Shown piece by piece: positions 20,626-30,516 of a stretch of 64,000 bases of DNA (within the stretch, counting starts at the first letter, position 1; the number at the start of each line of letters is the position of its first letter). The translations under genes were made by a program, and so were the position numbers. This stretch comes from Okapia johnstoni (Eukaryota > Chordata > Mammalia > Artiodactyla > Giraffidae), in NCBI GenBank assembly GCA_024291935.2, contig CM044310.1, positions 78,676,713 through 78,740,712 on the forward strand, written 5' to 3'. The notes below the pieces were generated by a model. That model searched no databases. It was given only the letters and a program-made list of their open reading frames with translations, and had not been told where the DNA came from.

Positions 20626-23002
20626 CTGCAGGCAGAGGGGACAGAGTGGGCCAGGAGTGCACACAGCCTGGCCCAGTGCCACCTTGGACCCAGCAGCCCA
20701 GGGCTACAGTCAGGAAACAGGACTGTGGGTGGGGCTGGGGTCTGCCCACAGGAAGCACTTGGTCTGAGGGGCCCCTGGGCCTGAAGGTTCCCAGGGTTAG
20801 GACCACCCTGAAAAGGTCAGGCGAAGGGGACAGAGAGCTGGAAGGGCTCAGGTGAACCTCTGTCTGCCCAGGCTGAGTCAGCCTGACCATGGGGTGGGGT
20901 GGCATGGGCATGGTGTGGTCAAGGCCAGGAGCTCAGAGCAGGTGCTCGTTGGGATGGGGGGGGCAGGACCAGCCTGCGGGTCACAGTGCATCTCGGGCCT
21001 CCACCCGTCTGGCCCTCACCTCCACGTATGGGTAGAAGCTCTCCTGGCCCCTCTTCTGCCAGTAGCCCTTGGTGTCAAAGGACAGTTTGTAGGTGCCCGC
21101 CTTCATCTGGCCTGGTGGCAGGAGCCCAGGGCAGCGGCCGTCAGGGTCTGTGCAACTGGGGAGAGGAGGGTTGCTGCAGAGGGGTCCCCGCCTAGGTCTC
21201 CCGGGTCTGTGTGCCCAGTGGCCTGACTTGGACCTAGGTGAGCAGGGCCTGGGTGGCCCTGCAGCAGGGCAGCGTCCAGGACCAGGGCTATGTCGCCTCA
21301 CTGTCCTTAGGGAACCCCAGAGAAGAGAAGGGAAAGAACCTTCCCTTCCCCCCACTTCTTATCTGGCACAAAGACTTCACATTTTCTCTATGCATAAGTG
21401 TGCTTATTTACAAATTAAAAAAAATAGGTTGTACTAGCCATACTGTTTCATAACGTGTTCACGTGTGCTAAGTCGCTTCAGTTGTAACCAACTCTCTGTG
21501 ACCCTGGACTGTAGCCCACCAGGCTCCTCTGTCCATGGGATTTCAACAGGCAAGAATACTGGAGTGGGTAGCCATGCCCTCCTTCAGGGGATCTTCCCAA
21601 CCCAGGGAACGAACCCACGTCTCTTAAGTCTCCTGCATTGGCAGGTGGGTTCTTTACCACTATTGCCACCTGGGAAGTGTAAAAACCAAGTACTTGCGGT
21701 TTACTACATTGCGCTTTCTGGCTGAGTAACTGTCCAGGCTGCCATCTGCATGGCGGCCTGTTTCCAGCTGCAGCGCCGGAGGCTCTGAGGGCCTCTGCTC
21801 GCTGAGAGGCCATGCTTTCAAGTGTCCTTGCTATGATCAGCATAAGCAGCATTTACCAGCGCAGTTTAGGGGGGTTGGGAGTGGCTCTCTGTGGCTCCAT
21901 GTGTTCCTCCAAACTCAGATGTGACCTGGACCCCCCTTTCATGGAGGGCTCCATAGCCTCAGGCCCCAAGCCTTTGAGGTCCACCAGGGGCAGGGGCCTT
22001 CTGCCTCACCCGCCATCTCCTCATGTGTGGAAAGGGTTCCTGTGGGGTCTGCACACAGGGTACAGTGAGTACCAGTGCTTAAGAGCTGCCCGGCACAGGT
22101 CACCTGCCAGTCATGGTGACGACCAGGCCTTTCTGATTCCTCCTCAGGCCTCAACTGGCCAGTGGGCAAGGAAAGACAGAGCCCTGTCCCAGCGCAGCGG
22201 GCACTTGGGGTGTGAGCTCTGCCAGCACGGTTGTAGCATGACCAGAACTATTCAACCTGTTGAAACAGGCTCCAGGAGTCTGCAGGGAGACTGTTCGGCT
22301 GGGTCAGTCCTGCCACTTGCCAGCCGTGCCAACACCGCTTGCCCCGGTGCAGGGCCCCTTGCGGGGGTGGGTGGGGTGGGGGGTATTCTGGATTTGAGCC
22401 CTGCCCCAGACCACCCTCCTACCTTTTCTTCAGCTCGGTCCACTGCTGGCCATGGTCCTCAAGCCTGGACAGACGGAGGTAGAGGCCTTGGGCCGGGAGC
22501 CCTGAGGCAGTGTCCAGCACGTGTGTGGTCAGTGGGCTGCTGTCCGGCTCCATGCCTCTGCCCTGGGCCACGAGAGGGGCAGGGATGCGCTTGTGGGGCA
22601 GACCTTGTGTTCCCGTCCCTTGGTAGGAGGCAGTGCCTTGGAGTAAACAGCCCCTGATCAAAGTCCCAAACTGCCCTGGCTGGGGTTGGGTGGAGGGGCT
22701 GGGGTTGGGAGTGGAATTGGGTAACTCACTGCCATATACAATACTGACCCCTCCCCCTCCTCCCAGCACCGAAGGGGTCTCCACACCCAGAGCACCGCCC
22801 CTCCCTCCAACCTCCTCAGGGCCTGGGTGGCCTCAGGGGCTTCTCTCTGAACCCAGCTCTGTCCCCTGATCTGCGGGCCACGTCACCTTAGCCCCAGGTG
22901 GAGGAGAGGTCAGGGGCTCCCGACCCAGGTCTGTCCCCCTACCTCCCGGGAGCCCACGTGTCGCTGGAGTGTCTGCAGCCGCTGGGCGGCCCCAGAGCTC
23001 AT
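20536..23002 (-). CDS. URAH: URAH, 5-hydroxyisourate hydrolase (4 coding exons, intact)
   Basis: Joining 23002-22943, 22562-22423, 21155-21020 and 20625-20536 gives 426 nt: 141 codons plus stop, with GT-AG junctions in phase. The enzyme hydrolyses 5-hydroxyisourate, the product of urate oxidase, on the way to allantoin in peroxisomes, and is the transthyretin-related protein family. Family hallmarks are all present: His34 in SPLTTHVLD, Arg74 in DGRCPG, His125 in [11 protein letters not shown], and the C-terminal YRGS. Residues 8-16 (RLQTLQRHV) fit the PTS2 pattern R-L-x5-H-hydrophobic at the N-terminus, as in fish homologues. Met24 aligns with the start of the shorter mouse form, so a cytosolic isoform is possible. 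Humans carry only a pseudogene (URAHP) here. The gene is tail-to-tail with GAS8. Confidence 0.94.
21020..21155 (-). CDS. URAH: URAH coding exon 3
   Basis: It completes split Ser67 and encodes [15 protein letters not shown] through [15 protein letters not shown] to SFYPYVE. DGRCPG carries the conserved arginine. The acceptor is ccccag|TTG and the donor GAG|gtgagg. Confidence 0.96.
21414..21419 (+). terminator. GAS8: Possible GAS8 polyadenylation signal (ATTAAA)
   Basis: ATTAAA lies about 1.25 kb after the GAS8 stop. It is the first plausible plus-strand signal I noticed; no AATAAA was seen earlier. If used, the GAS8 3' UTR would run antisense across URAH exons 3 and 4. Confidence 0.25.
21465..21680 (-). 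mobile_element. Bov-tA SINE in URAH intron 2
   Basis: It carries the ruminant tRNA-derived SINE signature in reverse orientation: GCTAAGTCGCTTCAG, ACTGGAGTGGGT and a promoter B-box-like remnant near the right end, finishing CACCTGGGAAG. Confidence 0.88.
22423..22562 (-). CDS. URAH: URAH coding exon 2
   Basis: It encodes [15 protein letters not shown] to WTELKK plus two bases. The acceptor tggcccag|GGC was chosen because it keeps the frame with exon 1. Another AG 5 bp further in would break it but would still allow initiation at Met24. Confidence 0.92.
22943..23002 (-). CDS. URAH: URAH coding exon 1 with PTS2-like signal
   Basis: It encodes [20 protein letters not shown] and ends at GAG|gtaggg. 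The peptide looks like the RLQxxRGH-type peroxisomal signal of other vertebrate homologues. GC-rich sequence just above it (about 23050-23400) is the likely promoter. Confidence 0.85.
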
Positions 23003-23049
23003 GTCTGCCGATCTGCGGACGGGCAAGGAGGCCAGAGGTCACACCACAC

Positions 23050-23400
23050 CACCACCCCGAGAACCTCCCTGGGAAGCCCTGCCCTGGCACCTCCCACGTG
23101 TCCGGCCAATCCCAGGGAGGAGTGGAAGGTGCCCACCCAGGGGTCCTAGGGGTCTTCTTGGTGGTGGTTGCGGGGGGGCAATAGAGCGAACGCAGTGCAC
23201 AGACCTGCAGGGGCTACGGAGGCTCCTCCCGGCGGAAGTGGAGTGGCCCTGCAGCTTTAGGGGTAGGAGTCGGGGGTGGAGTGCTGGGCGGGACCGGACG
23301 GGGAGGGGCGCAGCAGGGGGAGGGGGCGGTCAGGGGAAGGCCCGGCTGGGGTCCACGCCCGCCGCTGGAAGTGGCGCAGGGTGAGCCCGATCACCCCCAG
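23050..23400 (-). promoter_or_regulatory. URAH: Probable URAH promoter region
   Basis: This GC-rich stretch with several CpGs lies directly upstream of the first URAH coding exon on the minus strand. It has no clear TATA box and the start site cannot be placed. Confidence 0.4.
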
Positions 23401-23524
23401 CACCCTGCACCGGTGCAGTTTCTTTTCCTTCCTTGGACGGTCAGGATCTGCTGGAAGCCCCGACAGGCCGCGTGGAGGTGCCTTAGGCAGGACCGACCCC
23501 CGGGTTGAGAGTTGACAGTGCAGG

Positions 23525-24135
23525 GTGACACCCTTGTGGTTGCATTTTACCCCTTCTTACCTGCTCTGACCCTCGATCCCCAAGGTGTAGGGACCCGGCA
23601 CACTGACAGCGTAGGGTGAGGGCTTTGCAGAAATGAAGGAAGAGACAAGTCTGAGCACACAGGCATGAATCCCGTCTTTGTATTACAATATCACGTGATG
23701 TGCGCACCGAACAGATTTTATGTAACACGTAAAAATAAGGGCATTCTGTATTTACAGTCTGCGTGACGTTGCCTGACGGGTTGTGTTGCTCTGGGTGTGG
23801 GGTCATTTTTCTTCTCGCTAAGCTGCATGTTCTAATGATCAGATAGTGGGCGTCCTCAGTTTGAGCCTTAAGGATCAGGCCCCTCTGAGGTGGGGAAGGA
23901 GACCTCTGGCAAAGTTTGTGCATTGGTTACAACTGCTCTGGAGGTAACCAGGAAGCATGTGTTTGAGATGTAAATATGGTGAGGTTTGGCAGGGCTTATG
24001 TTTTTAGGAGGTGACCCCACAGAGACACACACACCTGTTTAGGCAAACTGCTATGGGGATGGGACCAGAAACAAGCTTACTTTCCCCAAGAGGGATAATT
24101 AAATCAATGAACTCCTCTGCACACCGGCAGCTGTG
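23525..24135. other. Intergenic, no gene recognised
   Basis: Unique-looking sequence lying between the URAH promoter side and the 24.1 kb minisatellite. Nothing supportable is seen in it. Confidence 0.5.
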
Positions 24136-24136
24136 C

Positions 24137-24487
24137 AGCCCAGTCCAGAGAGTGAGCCCAGTTCAGCCCAGTACAGAGAATGAACCCAGTACAGAGAGTG
24201 ATCCCAGTACAGCCCAGTACGGAGAATGAATCCAGTACAGAGAGTGAGCCCAGTACGGAGAATGAACCCAGTACAGAGAGTGAGTCCAGTACAGCCCAGT
24301 ACGGAGAATGAACCCAGTACAGAGAGTGAGCCCAGTACAGCCCAGTACGGAGAATGAACCCAGTACAGAGAGTGAGCCCAGTACAACCCAGTACAGAGAA
24401 TGAATCCAGTACAGAGAGTGAGCCCAGTACAGCCCAGTACAGAGAGTGAGCCCAGTACAGCCCAGTACAGAGAGTGAGCCCAGTGCA
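24137..24487. repeat. CCCAGTACAGAGAGTGAG minisatellite
   Basis: The array is made of alternating short modules of the types cagtacagagagtgagccc, cagtacagccc and cagtacggagaatgaaccc, giving higher-order units of about 45-60 bp. Lack of stop codons makes a long repetitive open frame on the minus strand, which is not a gene. Confidence 0.92.
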
Positions 24488-24499
24488 GAGTGTTGGTGT

Positions 24500-26719
24500 G
24501 TGAGGTGAGCGGTGAGTAGTGGCTGGTGACCAGGAGGAGAGGCAGCTCTAGCTTCATGTTTGAATCTGCAGCAGCTTTCACTCCATTACAAGGGTTCGCT
24601 CACTTCTTCACCGTCACAGGCTCAGGGTGCGGCTGTCAGAGTCTCCGTGTTGCAGAGGACGAAGCTGACATGCAAAGGGGCTGTGTTCTGGAACACTGTC
24701 TGGCGTGGGACATGGGAGAGTGATGCCAGGACCACGTCTGGGATGAGCAGTGTCAACAGGCTGATCATTTTCACTCTGTAACCTTTCCTTGTACACTTAC
24801 AGTCTCAAATGTCAGAAGCAAGCTAACAAAAACAACAATCAAACCTTTTTTGGTAGCTGCCCTGTCACCCCCTCTGTCTAGAGCCCTGACGCCTTCTCTG
24901 CCCAAGAGAGAACCTAGTTCTGGGAGAGCGCTGGGCAGGGCAGGGCATCGCTACAGCTGCTTTTGTGGCCTCACCAGGGCCCCTGCCTAGCCTGCAGGCT
25001 TCACCTGGAACCTGAGAGGGCAGCAGGCTGACCAAGAGCAGGCAAGGGGTCCAGCCTAATAGTGCCAGGGCCAGCCATGCCACGTTCACCATGTGACCCC
25101 TAAGCGGTAGCTGCCACACAGCACCTTAAGGCTCCTGGGAGCAAAGTGCAGCTCTGCTGGTGGGCCTGCCCTCCTCCTCCCACTCCCTTCTGACTGTGTG
25201 ATGTGATGCTGGAGGCGCAGCAGCCCTCCAGCACCAGGAGGCAGGACTTGCAGTAAGGAAGATGTGAGACCACGAGGAGGAGACAAGCAACTCCCTTTCT
25301 GGTGTTGCCTCTGGGCCTCCTGGCAGGTGCATGGGGCCTTTTGTGTCTGGATTGTGTTTTCTTGAGTGACCTTAAACCACTCCTTTTGATTGTTCCAAGC
25401 ATGTAGCCCAAAGCATTCTGCCTGAGGAAGTTGAGATCATGCAGGTAAAACATGTAACAGCACACAGCGTGCTCAGTACCGTGGAACTGCCAGTCCTTCC
25501 TGGGCAACCACGACCCTGAGCAGTGACAAGAAACTCTCCCTATTGTGGTCCCAGGGAGAAGGAAGCTGGTCTGCCTGCTGTCTGGCTCCAAGCCAGTGGT
25601 GGGAGGTCCCTGTCCTACCCTGACCACTGGAGTGGCTCAGGTGGATGCAGCCTCTCAGGCTCCTCTGAGCCCCTGCTTCATACCTGTCTAGAGAGTCCTT
25701 CTAGGCCGCTGTGATGGGAATTTGTGGTGAGAACTCAACAGAAAGGGTGTGAAGGCAGCTGGGAACTTCCTTCACCAAGCACATAACATACCCAGGTACA
25801 CTGAGGTGATGCAGGTGTTGGGGAGGCCATTTCAGATGGCGGTACGTGCTAAGAAGGGCACAGGGCATGGTGTGCCAGAGTCTGAGGGGCAGTGAGTCCA
25901 GAGAGTCGCATTCTTGGAGGAGGGGAGATGCTCAGATACAACCGCGGCTGCGGGCTGGAGTTTTCAGGAGGGCCGGCCGATGGGCTGAGGAGTAGGAGTC
26001 CAGGGCCAGTGGCTGCCGGAAGGGTGAGTTTGGCCCCTGGTAGAATTTCTGCTCCCTAAGGACTGGGGTTATTGTCTGTCTCCTGACAGCTGTTCCTGTG
26101 CTTGGAACATGACCTGGCCAGAACCAGGTGCTAAACAAATATCCTTTGAATGAATGGACAGTCTGAGTGTGCAGATGCATAGGACAGATAGCGTCAGGCT
26201 ACAGAGTTGGGGTTAAATAGATTAGGAGGCAGAGAGAGGCATACAGGGTTTCTGAGCCCAACCTCCCAGCCTCCAGGGCTCAGTTCCACCCAAGCCTGTC
26301 TGTTTCCCCAGAAACTGTTTTTTATGGTAAACTCCCTCTGGCCTTCGCTCACCTGTGTGTCCTGCTCTGCACATCTTAAAAAGGGGCTCTGAGTCTGTTC
26401 GCACCACCTGTGCCTGAAGCCTCTTTATTCTTAAGCCAGGGAAGCCCCTTCTCTGCCTGGGGACGGCTGGACCTTGTCCATGCCATGGACTCTGGTCTCT
26501 GCACTCGTCTGCCCATTCAGGTCACTGCCTTGTCCAGGACTGGGAGCACTGATGGGTCAGTGTGTCCCCGCTGATTCTAGCAGTCTGCCAGGCTGATTCC
26601 CGCTGGCCTGCATCGTGACACTGCTGCTTACCAGTGACACAAGGCCACCCTAGAGCACAGGTCATGGAATGTGTGCTGGCCTCAGCAGGACTTCGCAGTC
26701 GGGCCAAAAGCCAGAGGTT
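24500..26719. other. Intergenic, no gene recognised
   Basis: No coding exon can be supported. A MIR-like tail with GAATGAATGGA lies near 26140-26165. Confidence 0.5.
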
Positions 26720-27145
26720 CAATGCTGTTGGTGCCTGTGTATTTCTTGTTTGGAGACATGTCTGTTTAGTTCTTCTGCCCTTTTTTCGATTGGGTTGTTT
26801 GTTTTTTTGTTGTTGTTGAGTTGTATGAGCTGTTTGTATGTTTTGGAAATTAAGTCCTTATTGGTCACATTATTTGGAAATATTTTGTCCCCATTCTGTA
26901 GGTTGTCTTTTTCATCTTATTTATGGTTTCCTCTGCTGTGCCAAAGCTTGTAAGTTTGATTAGGTTCCCTTTGTTTATTTTTGGTTTTATTTCTGTTGCC
27001 TTGGGAGACTGACCAAAGAAACCATTGGTATGATTTATGTCAGAGAATGTTTTGCCTGTGTTGTCTTCTAGGAGTTTTTACAGTGTCATGTCTTTCGTTT
27101 ATGTCTTCATTGCTGTTGCCTGTTCTCATTGGCTGGTATGTCTGT
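26720..27145 (-). mobile_element. Old L1 fragment (ORF2 part)
   Basis: The plus strand reads as the antisense of L1 ORF2: GTTGAGTTGTATGAGCTG, CCTTATTGGTCACATTATTTG, and CCCATTCTGTAGGTTGTC, patterns typical of mammalian L1 in minus orientation. It is decayed, with no intact frame. Confidence 0.75.
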
Positions 27146-27459
27146 CCCTCACCAGCTGGGACAAGTGTCGATTCGGTGGCTTCACTGGGTGGCCCCTTGC
27201 TGACCCCTGACTTGTGGGTCCATCCAGCAGTGGGCATGCTGGTGATCTCCATGTGCTAGCTGATGTGACATGGCACTGAGGGTGTTGGCGATAGCCGAGT
27301 TATCTGTGCTGTCGGCTTCATTATTGCCACTCCTGTCCAACACTGAGACTCACATCACAGAGGTTCCTGCGGGGACAAAGGGGAGGGGAGTTGATAGTCT
27401 CAGCCAGTGTGACAAAGCAAACTAACATAAAATCTAAAATCAAATGTATCCCTTTTTAG

Positions 27460-27576
27460 TCTACTCATGATGGAGATGATAAAATGATACCAAGTGATAC
27501 AAGTTCCGGTTCAGATACTTCACCACAATATTTTAATAGTTCTACATGGTTTATTTACTCTTCCAAAAATCTTTAG
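27460..27576 (+). other. Orphan exon-like open segment, unidentified
   Basis: A pyrimidine-rich acceptor-like CCCTTTTTAG is followed by 38 open codons and TAG. The peptide contains HDGDDKMIPSD and SSGSDTSPQYF, which looks unlike repeat-derived sequence. No family is recognised. It could be a relic last exon of a lost gene or chance. Confidence 0.2.
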
Positions 27577-28680
27577 GGCATCCTTCAATGTGACTGTCAC
27601 TATCGGGGAACAGGTTCCCCTTGATGTGATTAACTTCAGGGACTGGGAAACTGTTAAGTGCTGAAGGGGAGGGTGATGCTCCATACTCCCACCTTTCCAT
27701 CATGCACTGCTCCCTTCTCCCCACCCTTGTTAGGGGAGTCTTATCTGGACACTGGTCACGGGGCTGGAGCTGGGCCGAGCACACGAACCAGAGGAAGAGA
27801 AGTGGTTGCTGGCCCAAGGGGATGGGGGCATGTGTCCTGGTTGTTAGAACTGAGCCTCTTCTGTTTGGTCCACTGTTGGGGCCTGAGACGGCCTTGGCCT
27901 CACATGGGTGATCAGAACACAGCTCGTCTGCCTGCTGAGCAGCACAGGGTCTCATGTGAGTGATCAGAACACAGCTCATCTGCCCGCTGAACAGCATGGG
28001 GGCAGAAGAGGCAGCATTAGTGGCTGCTGGTTGCAGGTTGGAGGGGAAGGAGAATACCCTCTCCCGGCTTCCTTTCCTCTGAAACACCTGGTACTTTTCA
28101 GTCCTAGGTGTTGGTCAGAGACTCTGGGTTTGTGGATATGGCACCAACAGAAGCTTCCCGAGATGCTGCGGCTGGAGGTGGGGGGGCTGAGTTTGAGAGC
28201 AGGATGGCGCCCCCGGAGGGAGAAGTTGGCCCTGGAATGGCCAGTCAGATTCCTGTTTTCAACGGCAAGAGTTGGGAGCATGAAAGGACAACTGGCAGCT
28301 GAGCAGGGATGGGGGCAGCTACAGGGAGGAGGGCCTGTGAGCAGGAGGGACACAGCAGAGGAGGGGCCACCGGTGGACGACCCTGGTCTGTGGGTGACCC
28401 CAGATAGTGGATAGTGGCAGCCCCACAATCCCAGAAAGGCCCCCTTGCTGTGAGATGCTGCCTCCCCTGCCCTGCCCCAGTCCCAACACTCTGGACCAGG
28501 GTCTCTACTGCTTGAAATGACAAAAGCCTTTGCAGTCCTGGAGCTGCCCCAGCTCATCTCAAGAGGAACCTTCAGTGCAGTAAGATTTTCTTTGATGTTC
28601 ATACTTCAGTTTCCCAGAGTCTTCATATTTTCACTGGTGGTGTTGCCATGTGTCACTAAAACCCTCAATTGTCTAACAGT

Positions 28681-29475
28681 GGGCTTCCTGTCACAGACCT
28701 CTCAGAGGCCGTCCACTGGGTGAATACAGGCTTGTGGTCATTCTGGTCTGTCACAGACCTCTCAGAGGCTGTCGAATGCATGCTTATCGCTCTGGCCTGT
28801 CCAAGACCTCTCAGAGGCCATGCGCTGGGTGAATGTGGGCTTATGGTCTCTGGCCTGTCACAGACCTCTCAGAGGCCATCTGACTGGGTGACTGCAGGCT
28901 CGTGGTCACTCTGGCCTGTCACAGACCTCTCAGAGGCCATCTGCTGGGTGCATGTGGGCTTGCCAGACCTCTCAGAGGCTGTCTGCCGGGTGAATGCACA
29001 CTTGTGGTCACTGGTCTGTCACAGACCTCTCAGAGGCCGTCCACTGGGTGATTGCGGGCTTGTGGTCACTCTGGTCTGTCACAGACCTCTCAGAGGCTGT
29101 TCATTGGGTGAACGCAGGCTTGTGGTCACTCTAGCCTGTCACGGACATCTCAGAGGCTGTCCACTGGGTGAATGCAGGCTCGCGGTCACTCTGGTCTGTC
29201 ACAGACCTCTCAGAGGCCGTCTGATGGGTGAATATGGGCTTGTGGTCACTTTGGTCTGTCACAGACCTCTTGGAGGCTGTCCGCTGGGTCAATGCACACT
29301 TGTGGTCACTTTGGTCTGTCACAGACCTCTCAGAGGCCGTCGCTGGGTGAATGCATGCTTATGGTCCCTGTGGTCTGTCACAGATCTCTCAGAGGCTGTC
29401 TGATAGGTGAATGTGGGCTCGTGGTCACTCTGGTCTGTCACGGACCTCTCAGGAGCCGTCTGCTGTGTGAATGCA
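28681..29475. repeat. 60-bp minisatellite, about 14 units
   Basis: The core cagacctctcagaggc recurs at about 28694, 28754, 28813, 28861, 28921, 28969, 29027, 29087, 29147, 29207, 29267, 29327, 29386 and 29443. The usual period is 60 bp, with a few shorter units. Because 60 is a multiple of 3, it leaves a 244-codon open frame with a repeating SQTSQRPS-type peptide on the plus strand and another on the minus strand. There is no sign of a gene. Confidence 0.93.
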
Positions 29476-30182
29476 GGCTAGTGGTGGCTCTGGCCACACA
29501 GTCTCCATAGGGCTGTCAAGAGGCACTGTGTGGCTGCCCCAGCTGGGGGCCCCTTATCCCACTCTTGCTGCCCACAAGCTAGGTCTGGAGAAGGCCAATC
29601 CCAGTGAGAAGCCACTTTCTGACATCATCTCACATGCCAGGAACTAGTCTTCCAGACTAAGCAGGTCACTCGGGGTTTCCTGTGTTAGTGCTCATGGCTC
29701 ACATCCCCGAGAGAGAGTGTTTAGGCTGGGGACACATGTTCCCTGCCGCTGGATGTGACAGGAGACCGTGTTCCCAGGGATGGACCAGAAAGGGCAATAG
29801 GAGAACTTCTGCCCTACTTGCTTGGGGGCACTGTGCCCCCAGCCCCTGCCTTCTCCCCACTCAGGTATGGAATGTGGGCGAGCAGGAGGGGGAACCAGGG
29901 TCCCCAGTGAGACCCTCTCAGCAAAGCTGGGCCTTGGTCAGGCTTGGAGTGTGTAACCAAGAGTTTGCTCAACAGGATGCCACATTTAAAAGGCCTCCTG
30001 CAGTGTAGATTTCAGGGCTACATAGCACAACTAAGTGCAGAGCATAGTGGCTGAGGTGGTAGCTCTGGATCCTGCAGGCTGAATGCTGAACCCTGAATGT
30101 TGGAAGACTGTCTGGAGTCACAGGACGTGCTTGCTGTCTCTGCTGAGATGATCATAATGGGGACCCAGGTTCCCCCTCCTAC

Positions 30183-30400
30183 TCTCTAGCAGCCATCAGA
30201 CTGCAGCCAATCCCCACTGTGAGCCCAGAGGAAACTTGGGAAGAAGAATACCTGCTCTCTAGCAGCCATCAAACTGCAGCCACTCCCCACTGTGAACCCT
30301 GAGGAAACTCGGGAAGGAGAAGAATACCTGCCCTCTAGCAGCCATCAGACTGCAGCCACTCCCCACTGTAAGTGCTGAGGAAACTCAGGAAGGAGAAGAC
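30183..30400. repeat. Triplicated 73-76 bp tandem repeat
   Basis: Three units start with ctctagcagccatcagactg near 30183, 30256 and 30332 and share the downstream GAGGAAACT..GGAAG segment. The array sits about 100 bp left of the BovB insertion. Confidence 0.85.
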
Positions 30401-30505
30401 AGGATACTGGCCCCAGATGGTGAGGTGTATATCAAAAGGAATAATTTCAATGAGATGACACTTGCATCTTCCCATACATAGAAAAGTGCTAAATTCCTTA
30501 CCTTT

Positions 30506-30516
30506 AGATGCTGCCT
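30506..30516. repeat. Left target-site duplication of the BovB insertion
   Basis: agatgctgcct, identical to 33666-33676 at the other end of the element. Confidence 0.75.

Noticed and set aside
21812..22657. Plus-strand open frame of 281 codons
   Set aside because: Antisense to URAH exon 2 and introns; no domain and no plausible gene structure.
24099..24581. Minus-strand 160-codon frame rich in YWAVLGSLS repeats, membrane-protein-like
   Set aside because: It is the 24.1 kb minisatellite in translation; hydrophobicity is a by-product of the unit.
28681..29475. CRISPR-like array
   Set aside because: Regular repeats with variable parts, but the whole 60-bp unit is conserved, there are no unique spacers or cas genes, and the genome is mammalian.
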